A DNA stretch of 64,000 nucleotides from Boswellia sacra (lineage: Eukaryota; Streptophyta; Magnoliopsida; Sapindales; Burseraceae). The stretch is taken from contig SNVD02004629.1 of the NCBI GenBank assembly GCA_013180625.2, forward strand, positions 142,306-206,305, given 5' to 3'. Of the stretch, positions 45,000-55,918 are shown piece after piece; the stretch's first letter is position 1, and each line of letters opens with the position of its first letter. The notes under the pieces are model-generated. The model had not been told where the DNA came from. It saw only the letters and a program-made list of their open reading frames with translations, and did not search any database. Position numbers and translations under genes: made by a program.

Positions 45000-46859
45000 T
45001 GTTGACCCAGTTATGGCAACCCAAGAGGGGGGGTGAATTGGGTTTTTATTTATCAAAATGGATTTAGAAAACTTTTCTTGAAAGATCAAAATTAGTTCAC
45101 TCTTTCTTTGAGAATAAAGGTGAAGAAGATGAAATTAGAATTTATCAAAGATGCAATCCAAAGAATAATAATGATGAACAATCACAAGTGCAAGTAAATG
45201 TAAAGAGGAAAGGGATAGAGAGAGAGCAAACTCAATTTACGTGGTTCGGCAAACCTTGCCTACGTCCACGGGCTCCTAGCTCCACGAGCTAAGCTTTCCA
45301 CTAAGTTGTAGAAATCTTTACAACTTGCTTGATGAACAACCTCACCAAGACTTTTTCCTTCAACCCTTGATAACACACACCAAGAGTTCTTCTTGATGAA
45401 CAACCTCACCAAGGCAACTTCCTTCAACCCTTGATAACACCACACCAAGAGTTCTTCTTGATGAACAACCTCACCAAGGCAACTTCCTTCAACTCTTGAT
45501 AACACCACACCAAGAGTTCTTCTTGATGAACAACCTCACCAAGGCAACTTCCTTCAACTCTTGATAACACCACACCAAGAGTTCTTCTTGATGAACAAAC
45601 TCACCAAGGAAAGAGTTCTCTCAAGGATAACTTTTATCCTTTACAAGAAGATTTCACTCTCACCACAATACAAGAACAAAGTAAATTTTTACAACAAAAG
45701 TACAACTCTCTTCAAAGAGTAGATAAAGAATATAAAAGCTCTCTAGACTTGATATTTCTCTTGTTTTTTGCTTGATAGATGCTTCTCTTGCTCTTGTCTT
45801 TCTGAATGCATGCATGGGAGAAGGGCTCCTTTTATAGGCAAATAGGATGAACTTAATCAAGTGAAGACACCATCTCCAAATTTTCTGCCCACCATAAAAA
45901 CTGTAATCTTGTCTACCATTTTTGTCAATGTTGCGTTTGAAATTTGAAAATCTGCAAAACATAAAAGATCTGCACATTTCAATAAGCTTTCCAACGCATC
46001 ATGAATTAAGTCATTTGGATATCTGTAGCTCAAGATATGGCTAAAACACCATTCGGTGCTCATGTGACTTGATTTTTCTTCCTTTTGTCAGTCCACCAAA
46101 TTGAATGATAATTCTGTCAGCATTCCATTTGAAATTGGAATTTCTTCAAAACATAAAAGATCTGCATATTTGAATAAGATTTCCAAAACATTAATAATCA
46201 AAGAAGTTGGATATCTCTATCTTAAGATATGGCCAAAACACCATTCGGTGCTCATGTGAGTTGATTTTTCTTTCTTGTGTCAGTCCACCGAATTGCATGT
46301 CAATTATATCAGTCTTCCATTTGAAATTTGAATTTCTTCAAAACATATGAAATGTTATTCATTAAGTCATATTTCCAATGCCATAAGAATCAAGTCATTT
46401 TGATTTTTCTAGCTCAAGATATGTCCAAAGGAGTATTCGGTGCTCATGTCAGCTGCTTCCATTTGTCTTTCAATTTGCATGATGATTTGGACAACCTTGC
46501 ACTTGAAATTTGAATTTCTTTAAGACATATGAAATGTTATAAATTGAGTAAGCTTTCCAAAGGCTCAAGAATCACATCATTTGGACATTTGTAGAGATAT
46601 ATATGACCAATTGATTGAATATTGCTTATGTGTCACATTCCTTGAGTCAATCCTTAAGTCAATCCTTGTTCTTAAACTTTGGTGCCTTTAACATGTAGTC
46701 TTCTCCTTAGCTTCAACACTTCATTTTAATAAGCCTCTTCTTGATTTTAAAATTATTTCAATGATCTTACTCTTGCACATAAATAAACATGTTAGTAAAT
46801 CTCAATTAATCAATGTGTATTGTTATCATCAAAATTATCATGTAGCCTTAAGGCTAACA
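45000..46859 (-). repeat. Copia-2 3' LTR (left copy)
   Basis: 1860 bp, TGTTGACCCAG ... GGCTAACA. It holds four ~65-bp tandem units (45325-45610) and a TATA box on the minus strand (TATAAAAGG, 45828-45836). A further internal repetition of a CCATTTGAAATTTGAATTTC / GGTGCTCATGTGA segment (~180 bp) occurs at 45880-46540. The open frames on both strands here are LTR by-products. Confidence 0.94.
45325..45610. repeat. 65-bp tandem repeats in Copia-2 left LTR
   Basis: TTCTTCTTGATGAACAA falls at 45387, 45452, 45517 and 45582, exactly 65 bp apart. The unit also contains CCTCACCAAGGCAACTTCC and TTGATAACACCACACCAAGA. The matching array in the right LTR is at 52260-52545. Confidence 0.92.
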
Positions 46860-46860
46860 A

Positions 46861-47060
46861 TCTCCCCCTTTTTGATGATGACAAACCATTGATTGCTTTA
46901 AAATATAATCTAAAATCAAGAATGAAAATAAAATCAACAATAAGCAAAAAGAATGGCACTTGTTATGAATATAAGCAATCTAACTATTTCTCCCCCTTTT
47001 GTTATCATAAAAAAGATGTAATCAAATTAACTACTCCCCCTAAATATATTCTCCCCCTTA
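46861..47060 (-). promoter_or_regulatory. Multiple polypurine tracts of Copia-2
   Basis: CTCCCCCTTTTTG (46862-46874) directly inside the 3' LTR, then CTCCCCCTTTT (46990-47000), CTCCCCCTA (47034-47042) and CTCCCCCTTA (47051-47060): four copies of the purine motif TAGGGGGAG/AAGGGGGAG on the element strand. Repeated PPTs are a Sirevirus hallmark. Confidence 0.85.
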
Positions 47061-47100
47061 ACATATGCTACCATTCAAAGATTATCATATTAAAACAAAA

Positions 47101-48926
47101 TTAAGACATATCCAACATGCCTAATTCTCTTCTAATTATACAAAATCTATCTTGACTAAGGGGTTTAGTAAATATATCAGCTAATTGTTTTTCGGTGGGA
47201 ACAAATTCTAAAGAAATATTACCTTTTTGCACATGATCTCTAATAAAATGATGTCTAATCTCTATATGCTTAGTCCTAGAGTGTTGTATTGGGATTTTTT
47301 GAAATGTTGATGGCACTTGTATTGTCACATTTGATGGGAATATGATCAAATACCACACCATAATCTTTTAAAATTTGTTTCATCCAAAGAGATTGTGCAC
47401 AACAACTTCCTACTGCAATATACTCGGCTTTCCGCGGTTGATAAGGCAACAGAATTTTATTTTCTACTAAACCATGAGACTAATGCATGTCCTAGAAAAT
47501 GGCAAGAGCCACTAGTGCTCTTTCTATCAAGAAGACTTCCAGCAAAGTCCGCATCGGAATAACTAATTAGATCAAAATTATCACATTTAGGATACCAAAG
47601 ACCTAGATTTATGGTTCCAAGAAGATATCTAAATATCCTTTTGACAGCCTTAAGGTGAGATTCTTTTGGACAAGATTGAAATCTAGCACACATACACACA
47701 CTAAACATAATATCAGGTCTACTAGCAGTTAAATACAAAAGAGAGCCAATCATACCTCGATATTTTGTTACCTCAACATCTTTTCCTTTCTCATCTTTGT
47801 CAAGCTTGGTTAATGTACCCATAGGTGTGTTATATGTCCTTGAATTATCCATGCCAAACTTCTTGAGAAGATCTCTTGTGTATTTAGCTTGATTAATGAA
47901 GATCCCATCTATTGATTGCTTGATTTGAAGTCCAAGGAAGAAATTTAATTCTCCCATTAAGCTCATTTCAAATTCTTGTTGCATACACTTGGAAAATTCT
48001 TCACACATAGAAATATTAGTAGCACCAAATATAATATCATCAACATAGATTTGAACAATTAATAAATCATCATTTTTTGTTTTAACAAAAAGAGTAGTAT
48101 CAACTTTTTTCATTTCGAAACCATTATCAATGAGAAATTTGCTCAATCTATCATACCATGCTCTTGGTGCTTGTTTCAAGCCATAAAGTGCCTTTTTGAG
48201 TTTGAAAACATGGTTTGGAAAATCATGATTTTGAAAACCAAGAGGTTGCTCTACATATACTTCCTCCATAATGTAACCATTTAAAAATGCACTTTTGACA
48301 TCCATTTGATATAATATAAAATTTTTATAACATGCAAATGCACACAACATTCTAATTGATTCTAATCTAGCAACCGGTGCAAAGGTTTCCTCATAATCAA
48401 TACCTTCTTCTTGATTGTATCCTTGAGCAACAAGTCTAGCTTTATTTCTAATAATGGTGCCATTTTCATCTACTTTATTTCTAAAAATCCTTTTAGTGCC
48501 TATAATAGAATGATTTTTAGGTCTAGGGACTAATTCCCAAACTTGATTTCTCTCAAATTGATTCAATTCTTCTTGCATAGCCAAAATCCAACTTTCGTCA
48601 TTTTCGGCTTCTTTAAAAGATTTTGGTTCAAATTGAGAGACAAAAGCAAAATGATTACAAAAGTTCTTAAAAGAAGATCTAGTTTTCATACCTTGTGATG
48701 GTTCACCAATAATGAGATCTTTAGGGTGAGCTTTTGCATACCTCCATTCCTTTGGTAATTCTTGGGAAGAATCATTTACTTCCTCAAGCTTTTCTTGTTG
48801 AAGTTGTAATTCATCTTGGCTCTTTTCATCAAACCTTGATTCCTTGATTTGCCTTTCTATCTCAACAATATCATCATCTAAATTCTTTGAAGAAATCACA
48901 TTAGTTTCATCAAATTCAACATGCAT
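47101..48926 (-). pseudogene. pol: Copia-2 reverse transcriptase and RNase H
   Basis: A 489-residue open frame (48926-47457) holds the whole copia [45 protein letters not shown] (~206-218), [16 protein letters not shown] and the catalytic YVDD (294-297), then [16 protein letters not shown] of RNase H near residue 465. The frame breaks between 47457 and 47361. The RNase H end follows in 47361-47101 (HSRTKHIEIRHHFIRDHV, EKQLADIFTKPL). The N-terminal ~100 residues are the variable linker after integrase. RT looks intact; RNase H is interrupted near the STAEAEY-type motif, where TACTCGGCTTTCCGCGG suggests a small indel. Confidence 0.93.
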
Positions 48927-48959
48927 AGATTCTTCAATAGTAAGAGTCTTTTTGTTAAA

Positions 48960-49800
48960 AACTCTATATGCTTTACTATGGTTGGAGTAGCCAACAAAAT
49001 TCCAACATCGGCTTTTGCATCAAATTTTCCAAGGTTATCCTTAGTGTTTAAAATAAAACATTTACATCCAAAACTTTAAAATCCAATGTTTGGGTTTTCC
49101 TTCCCTTTTGCAAAGTTCTAAGAGTTTTCTTCATTTAAGCTCTAATTGGACTCTATTGATTATAAAGCATGTGGTATTAACGGCTTCGGCCCAAAAAATA
49201 TTTTGGCAAATTATTTTCAAGTAACATGGTCCTAGCCATTTATTGGATAGTCCTATTTTTCCTCTCAACAACACCATTTTGTTGTAGAGTTCTAGGTGAG
49301 AAAAAATTATGTTCAAAACCATTTTCATCACAAAGATTTTTAAATGCAACATTGTCTACTTCACCACCATGATCGCTCCTAATGGACACAATAGAATACC
49401 CTTTTGATTGACTATTTTTTGCAAATTTTGAAAAAGCATGTATGGCCTCATTTTTAGTTTTCAAGAATAATACCCAAGTGAATCTTGAATAATCATCCAC
49501 AATAACAAAAACATAATACTTTCCACCAAGGCTTTGAGTTCTAGATGGTCCAAATAAATCCAAATGAAGTAATTGTAGAGGTTTATTTGTTGAAATAAAT
49601 TTCTTTTGTTTAAAAGAAGTTCTCACTTGTTTTCCAAATTGACAAGCATCACAATCTTATCCTTTTCAAATTTTATTTTTTGGAAGACCATGAACTAAAT
49701 CATTTTTAGAAATTTTTAAAATTGTGTCCATGCTAGCATGACCTAACCTTCTATGCCATAACTAACATCATGATTACAATGAAACAATTTTCTACATGAT
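48960..49800 (-). pseudogene. Copia-2 integrase
   Basis: The zinc region has CDACQFGKQ near 49640, with an in-frame stop before it. The core in 49626-49240 contains HLDLFGPSRT (first Asp), VIVDDYSRFTWVLF, RSDHGGEVDN (second Asp) and QQNGVVERKNRTIQ (catalytic Glu). A frameshift near 49250 puts the next part (WAEAVNTTCFIINRV) in 49352-49131. The C-terminal part (about 49110-48960) is in further frames. The DDE triad itself is complete. Confidence 0.9.
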
Positions 49801-50069
49801 CTTAACATCCAATCTCAATTGGTATAAATATTACCACATCTATTACACCAAATAATGTCTTCTTGTTACTAACATCCTTAATCACACATCTATTAGGCTC
49901 AAAAAGTAAAAAATATCCCCTTTCACACAATTCCTAATGTAATCAATCATGTTTTAAAAACCATGAACATACAAAACATCTTTAATAATAGTGAAGAGGG
50001 GTAACCAATATCACATGTCCGATTACCCTTCCTTTGGCATTAGCACCGAAGTCACATATCCTCCTTTCT

Positions 50070-50325
50070 TCATGATTAATCTCGAGAACTTGGAGGCATC
50101 TCTGGTCATATGCCTTGAGCATCCACTATCTAAGTACCACTTGTGTTTGCCACTTTGTCTCTACAATCAACATTCAAGGAGTAACTTTTGGTACCCAAAA
50201 GTTCTTGGGTCCTTGGGGGTTAGTTATGGTACTTTTTGGAACCCATATTTGTTTCAAATTAGGATTTCTCTTAATATAGCAAGAATGCACTTTGTTTCCT
50301 TTTCTTCCACAATAAGTACATGAAT
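50070..50325 (-). pseudogene. Copia-2 zinc knuckle and aspartic protease
   Basis: 50320-50279 encodes CTYCGRKGNKVHSC, a CCHC knuckle whose His is Asn (GN for GH). Further along, 50145-50075 encodes WYLDSGCSRHMTRDASKFSR with the intact protease DSG triad (50139-50121). Between them a conserved gag-pro linker (IKRNPNLKQIWVPK) is split by frame breaks. Confidence 0.82.
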
Positions 50326-50329
50326 TATT

Positions 50330-51875
50330 AGGATATATTCCTAGAAATGCATGACCAAAATAATTTTAAAATACTTTTGATTTTTATGAGTTTTATATAT
50401 CCTAAAACCTCATTTTAGTCAAAAACACACCTTTTGTTTTGTAACATAGAATTCAAATTTTTTGTGCTTTTGTAAAACTATCAACAATATTTTCTTAAGT
50501 CATTATTTTCCTTTTTCAAACTAGCATTTTGTTTCTCCAATTTATCAAAATCCTTTTGTTTAAAAATGTCATTTTCAGTTTTTAATAAATGTATTTGACT
50601 TTCCAAACTTTCAAAATCTTTTTGCTTTAAAATTTCATTTTCATTTCTAAAGCTTCATTTATTTCTACCACCTCTTATAATTGAGATAACATGATTTTTG
50701 ACTTCTTTTTGAAAGCATTAATTTTTGAATTTTGCTTATCAACTTGCACATGTAAATTTTAGAATGCTTCAAGTAATTCATCATATGAAAGTTTAGGATC
50801 ATAGTTTCGAATACTTACCTCATCTTCACTTAAAGCCATAAAGCACATGTTTACCACTTCGCAATCTTCTTCTTCGGTGGAGCTAGCTTCACTATCATCC
50901 CAATTGGGTGCTGTCATTGCTTTGGATTTCGTTGGTTTTGACTCTTGAAGTAAGGACAATCCATCTTTACCTGCCGGTTTCTTGGCACTCATAGCAAATG
51001 CTTGATCATTTTTCCTTATCTTGCTTTGTCTTTGCTTGCCCTTAGTGTACTCCTCCCTTCTAGAATTCTTTTTGAATCCTTGGTTTCTTCTAATCATCCT
51101 TTTTAGCTTTCTTGTGATGAATGCAAGATCTTCATCATCTCCTTCATCGTCGGACTCATCATCTTCTTTTGTTGAAGATTTGAAAGCGATATTTTTTTTT
51201 TCTTGAAATCTTCTTCATTCTCCTTCAAGGTGATTTCATGAGTCATGAGAGAACCCATAAGTTCTTCTAATGGTAGTTTGGTGAGGTCCTTTGCTTCTTG
51301 AATTCCGTCACCTTTGGCTCCCAAGATTTTGGTAGACACCTAAGAATCTTTCTCACTATTTCAACATTAGAATAAGATTTACCAAGAGATTTCAAACTAT
51401 TAATAATATCCGTAAATCTAGTAAACATTTCAGAAATTGATTCATCCGATTTTATCTTAAAAAGCTCATAACTATGAACTAGCATACTAATTTTGGATTC
51501 TTTAACTTGACTAATTCTTCATGGGTTACTTCAAGTGTGTGCCATATTTCTTGTGCCGTAGAACAAGTAGATATTCTATTAAACTCATTTCTATCTAGAG
51601 CACAATACAACACATTCATAGCTTTAGCATTCAAACTCAATTTCTTTTTATCATCTTCACTAAACTCCTTAGGTTCTTTAAGTATGCATTCCCCATTTTC
51701 AATTTTGGTAGGAACAAAAGGTCCTTCCAAAACAATAGACCACAAATCATAATCAAAAGATTTCAAGAAAATACTCATTCTAGTTTTCCAATAAGAGTAA
51801 TCACTTCCATTAAAAAATGGAGGTCTAGAGATAGAAAGTCCCTCAACATATGAAGCTTGAATTAAAAGTTGCCAT
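50330..51875 (-). pseudogene. gag: Copia-2 gag
   Basis: Met at 51875 opens MATFNSS; a frame break follows soon, then PPFFNGSDYSYWKTRM and the open frame 51778-51479 with FDYDLWSIVLEGPFVPT and LDRNEFNRISTCSTAQEIWH, which is the copia UBN2 capsid domain. Overlapping frames 51485-51267 and 51339-51103 continue it (ESISEMFTRFTDIINSL, LRCLPKSWEPKVTEF, LPLEELMGSLMTHE). The Lys-rich part is in 51097-50759. The region 50760-50400 carries Asn/Lys/Glu-rich, coiled-coil-like repeats (FEKLESQIHLLKTEN type). At least four frame breaks make it non-functional. Confidence 0.88.
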
Positions 51876-51916
51876 AGCTCAAAAATCGATTAAGATTTAA
51901 AAAATTGAGCAACCTT

Positions 51917-51928
51917 GCTCTGATACCA
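51917..51928 (-). promoter_or_regulatory. Copia-2 primer-binding site for tRNA-iMet
   Basis: Minus strand TGGTATCAGAGC, a perfect complement to the 3' end of plant initiator tRNA-Met, two bases inside the 5' LTR. Confidence 0.95.
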
Positions 51929-51930
51929 CT

Positions 51931-53790
51931 TGTTGACCCAGGTATGGCAACCCAAGAGGGGGGGTGAATTGGGTTTTTATTTATCAAAACGGATTTAGAA
52001 AACTTTTCTTGAAAGATCAAAATTAGTTCACTCTTTCTTTGAAAATAAAGGTGAAGAAGATGAAATTAGAATTTATCAAAGATGCAATCAAAAGAATAAT
52101 AATGATGAACAATCACAAGTGCAAGTAAATGTAAAGAGGAAAGGGATAGAGAGAGTGCAAACTCAATTTACGTAGTTTCGGCAAACCTTGCCTACGTCCA
52201 CGGGCTCCTAGCTCCACGAGCTAAGCTTTCCACTAAGTTGTAGAAATCTTACAACTTGCTTGATAAACAACCTCACCAAGACTTTTTCTTCCAACTCTTG
52301 ATAACACCACACCAATAGTTCTTCTTGATGAACAACCTCACCAAGGCAACTTCCTTCAACCCTTGATAACACCACACCAAGAGTTCTTCTTGATGCACAA
52401 CCTCACCAAGGCAACTTTCTTCAACTCTTGATAACACCACACCAAGAGTTCTTCTTGATGAACAAACTCACCAAGACAACTTCCTTCAACTCTTGATAAC
52501 ACCACACCAAGAGTTCTTCTTGATGAACAAACTCATCAAGGAAAAAGTTCTCTCAAGGATAACTTTTATCCTTTACAAGAAGATTTCACTCTCACCATAA
52601 TACAAGAACAAAGTAAATTTTTACAACAAAAGTACAACTCTCTTCAAAGAGTAGATAAAGAATATAAAAGCTCTCTAGACTTGATATTTCTCTTGTTTTT
52701 TGCTTGATAAAATGCTTCTCTTGCTCTTGTCTTTCTGAATACATGCATGGGAGAAGGGCTCCTTTTATAGGCAAATAGGATGAACTTAATCAAGTGAAGA
52801 CACCATCTCCAAATTTCTGCCCACCATAAAAACCGTAATCTTGTCTGCCATTTTTGTCAATGTTCCGTTTGAAATTTGAAAATCTGTAAAACATAAAAGA
52901 TCTGCACATTTGAATAAGCTTTCCAACGCATCAAGAACCAAGTCATTTGGATATCTTTAGCTCAAGATATGGCCAAAACACCATTCGGTGCTCAAGTGAC
53001 TTGATTTTTCTTCCATGTGTCTGTCCACTGACTTGAATGATAATTCTGTCAGCCTTCCATTTGAAATTTGAATTTCTTCAAACATAAAAGATCTTCATAT
53101 TTGAATAAGCTTTCCAAAACATTAAGAATCAAAGCAATTTGGATATCTCTATCTTAAGATATGGCCAAAATACCATTCGGTGCTCATGTGAGTTGATTTT
53201 TCTTCTCTGTGTCAGTCCACCGAATTGCATGTCAATTATGTCAGCCTTCCATTTGAAATTTGAATTTCTTCAAAACATATGAAATGTTCTTCATTAAGTC
53301 ATATTTCCAATGTCATAAGAATCAAGTCATTTTGATTTTTCTAGCTCAAGATATGTCCGAAGGAGTATTTGGTGCTCATGTCAGCTGCTTCCATTTGTCT
53401 TTCAATTTGCATGATGATTTGGACAACCTTGCACTTGAAATTTGAATTTCTTTAAGACATATGAAATGTTATAAATTGAGTAAGCTTTCCAAAGGCTCAA
53501 GAATCACATCATTTGGACATTTGTAGAGATATATATGACCAATTGATTGAATATTGCTCATGTGTCACATTCCTTGAGTCAATCCTTAAGTCAATCCTTG
53601 TTCTTAAACTTTGGTGCCTTTAACATGTAGTCTTCTCCTTAGCTTCAACACTTCATTTTAATAAGCCTCTTCTTGATTTAAAATTATTTCAATGATCTTA
53701 CTCTTGCACATAAATAAACATGTTAGTAAATCTCAATTAATCAATGTGTATTGTTATCATCAAAATTATCATGTAGCCTTAAGGCTAGCA
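51931..53790 (-). repeat. Copia-2 5' LTR (right copy)
   Basis: 1860 bp, the same length as the left LTR, TGTTGACCCAG ... GGCTAGCA. It includes the 65-bp repeat array (52260-52545). As the 5' LTR it holds the promoter. Confidence 0.94.
52761..52769 (-). promoter_or_regulatory. TATA box of Copia-2 5' LTR
   Basis: TATAAAAGG on the minus strand, within CCTATAAAAGGAGC. It is identical in the other LTR (45828-45836). Confidence 0.65.
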
Positions 53791-53795
53791 GAATT
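53791..53795. repeat. Target-site duplication of Copia-2 (right), GAATT
   Basis: Identical to 44995-44999. Confidence 0.93.
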
Positions 53796-54450
53796 ACCAT
53801 GATAGAATTATTAAATCTAGGCTAGAATGCCATAATATTAGATTATGGCTTTGTATGATTTATGAATGTATGAATGTTTCTATATTAAGAAGTGTAATTG
53901 TGTGATGCCATGAAATGATGGTGGAGTCACATTGATGGTGACGGACCATCACTAAGAATGAATGCTTTACTAAACTATGTTTGAGTGAACATGTAAGAAA
54001 CTTAATAAATATCGAATAGACTTACATATGGTGGTGAGGAATTCATCATCTATTGAGTTTCGAATGTATATGAATATATGAAATGTCTTTATTGTTGAAT
54101 AACAACTATTATAATCCTCTTCCCTTCCCCCATGTATAACAAAAATGTAATCTATTCTCCTTCGTCTTTCTTTGTACGAATATACAATTATTTTGGATTA
54201 AATAATAATCTTACATAAATAATAAAGACAAAATGGAATCGTTTGCATACAATGAATAATCTAAGTGGACTAAGTAACAACGTGAGTTATTTCTATTTGG
54301 TATTTCCCAAGTGAAGGTTGGATTCATATTTGGGCGAGTAAAAAGATTCGTACCTAACTTCTCGAACCCATCTTTGAAGGGATGAGGGTAGTTTAGGTCC
54401 CAAAATAAGGGATCAGATTGCCCCCATTCTTTTCCAATTGAATAATTGGG
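53796..54450 (+). repeat. Right LTR of the gag-only element, continuation
   Basis: Continues the LTR interrupted at 44999. It ends near 54449, where GGTGGTGACTCC begins, a PBS-like string expected just beyond a gypsy LTR. Blocks at 54110-54140 and 54350-54395 match, inverted, the relic at 33945-34990. Confidence 0.55.
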
Positions 54451-55374
54451 TGGTGACTCCTTTCTCCATACGTGCTTATGGCTCATTTGTGTTCTCTTAG
54501 GTCTCGAAAGAGGCTTTGACAAAGTGTCATGATTGCAAACGCTCTGATGGGATGAAAGGTTCACAAGTGCTAATCCCATTGCTCGTAAAGTTTAGGTGTG
54601 TAGCCACTCAAAATCAAAAGCAAAGCAAATGTGGTGGATGATGACTCAAAAGTTTAGGGTGTAACCATTCAAAATTGAAATCGAAGTGAACATAGTGATT
54701 AAGATAAGTTGGTGCTCTCAATTAAAACCTAAAATGGTTGTATGACTATGGGTGAGATAACCTTATTAGTTTCCTTTATCATACCTTGACCCTAGCCTAT
54801 AATTACAAGCTTGATAAAGCCCTAATGATCCTTGATGTTGTGATCAGTCTATATTAGTAGAGAGTGGTTTGAAAAGCAGGCTTATGGTAATCCTTCTATC
54901 TTAGAGATTGATAACTAGTTTCTATTTGCATAAAGCTATCCGAGTATTAACAAGTGAAGTATGATTGTCTATAGACACACACGATGAGTCTTGAATGAAG
55001 CAATTCTAGAATTACAATTGAAATTGCGAACAATCATGATGTCAATGCATTACTTTTGAGCTATCAAATTTGAAAAATCTTTGCGGAATTCAAATGTGAA
55101 TCAAATCGATGCACAACTCACATTTAGCATTCCAAGTGATTGTTGAGGGATATTGGATGTGTTAAAAACATGTTAAGAAGAAGAAAATCTGCCAGCAGTT
55201 CCCATCAATGGTATCATAGAAGGTAACCTTGCCACGAGCAGTGAAAAAGCAAGATATATTGAGGAAGTTAGCCATTTCGTCAAGCATGCATGTCTACAAA
55301 GAAGGAGGAATAATGCTCTTAAAGCTAGATGAAAAAAATTCCCCAAGATAGTACTATACTCTTCATATAAGGGG

Positions 55375-55605
55375 CAAAGAATTGCCCATTTATCTTAAGA
55401 AGTGAAAAGAAGCAAAAGGCAAAAATTACCCAATCATCTTGAGAAAGAAAAGAAGTAGTAGGGCAAGGAATTGTCCATTCATCTTTAGAACTAAAAAGAA
55501 ATAAGAGGGCATAGAATTGCCTATTCATCTTGAAAAAAAAAAAGAATGAAAGAGAGCCGAAGAATTGCCCTAACCATCTTGAAAATCTTGGTAGATAGAA
55601 TTATC
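55375..55605. repeat. ~45-bp tandem repeat, five units
   Basis: ATTGCCCATTTATCTT-like cores start at 55381, 55425, 55470, 55516 and 55564 (spacing 44-48), separated by A/G-rich runs such as GAAAAGAAGCAAAAGGC. Confidence 0.8.
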
Positions 55606-55913
55606 TCAATAATCTTGAAGAAAGCGTAAGAAATGGTGCTTGAAATATGCAGCTGATTATTAGCTTGAGGATTGTTTTGAGCATTTGAAGATTCATTGCA
55701 CAAGTTTGCAATACCAAAAGTCTCTCCCTGCTTACTGCTAAGTTAGCCTCAATATCATTTCATAAGAAGAACAAGCTAGCCTGGAGTCGGTCCATACCCT
55801 CAATGATAGCCCGGCCTAAGGGACATACACATTTAGCATAAGTATAGAGTGTGCATGCATAAAGCATAAATCCTTTTCTTATAATAAGCATAATCCAAAA
55901 TGAAGCAAAGTCT

Positions 55914-55918
55914 AGAAG
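55914..55918. repeat. Target-site duplication of the solo LTR (left), AGAAG
   Basis: AGAAG recurs exactly at 57291-57295. Confidence 0.88.

Larger units (their letters stand above)
45000..53790 (-). mobile_element. Copia-2: full-length Sirevirus-type Ty1/copia retrotransposon
   Basis: 8.8 kb, minus orientation, with 1860-bp LTRs at both ends, exact TSDs GAATT, a perfect tRNA-iMet PBS, gag, protease, integrase and RT-RNase H in copia order, and four CTCCCCC polypurine tracts inside the 3' LTR. The internal part is only ~5.1 kb with no extra 3' ORF. LTR identity is about 97% over the first ~130 bp (counted by eye), so the insertion is fairly young, yet gag and pol are already frameshifted. It sits in the right LTR of the gag-only element. 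Confidence 0.95.
40472..54450 (+). mobile_element. Gag-only gypsy-type LTR element, interrupted by Copia-2
   Basis: Two related direct repeats (40472 to about 41205; 43800 to about 54450 with Copia-2 inside) flank a gag-like gene (42000-43152), a PBS-like site (41208-41226) and a long polypurine tract (43710-43799). The gap between the gag stop and the 3' LTR is only ~650 bp, too short for pol, so this is a TR-GAG-like non-autonomous element. The left LTR lacks most of the distal part of the right one. The LTRs are diverged. TSDs were not found, so the outer borders are approximate. Confidence 0.65.
54451..55918. other. Repeat-derived DNA without a recognised gene
   Basis: This follows the LTR of the gag-only element and may be further element sequence. 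It contains a ~45-bp tandem array (55381-55600) and no coding motif. The frame 54211-54579 (minus) is LTR shadow. It joins 57296-58270 once the solo LTR is removed. Confidence 0.45.

Noticed and set aside
52592..53445. Frames 52592-52774 and 53260-53445, repeated at 45660-45977 and 46328-46513
   Set aside because: They are duplicated only because both LTRs of Copia-2 contain the same sequence.
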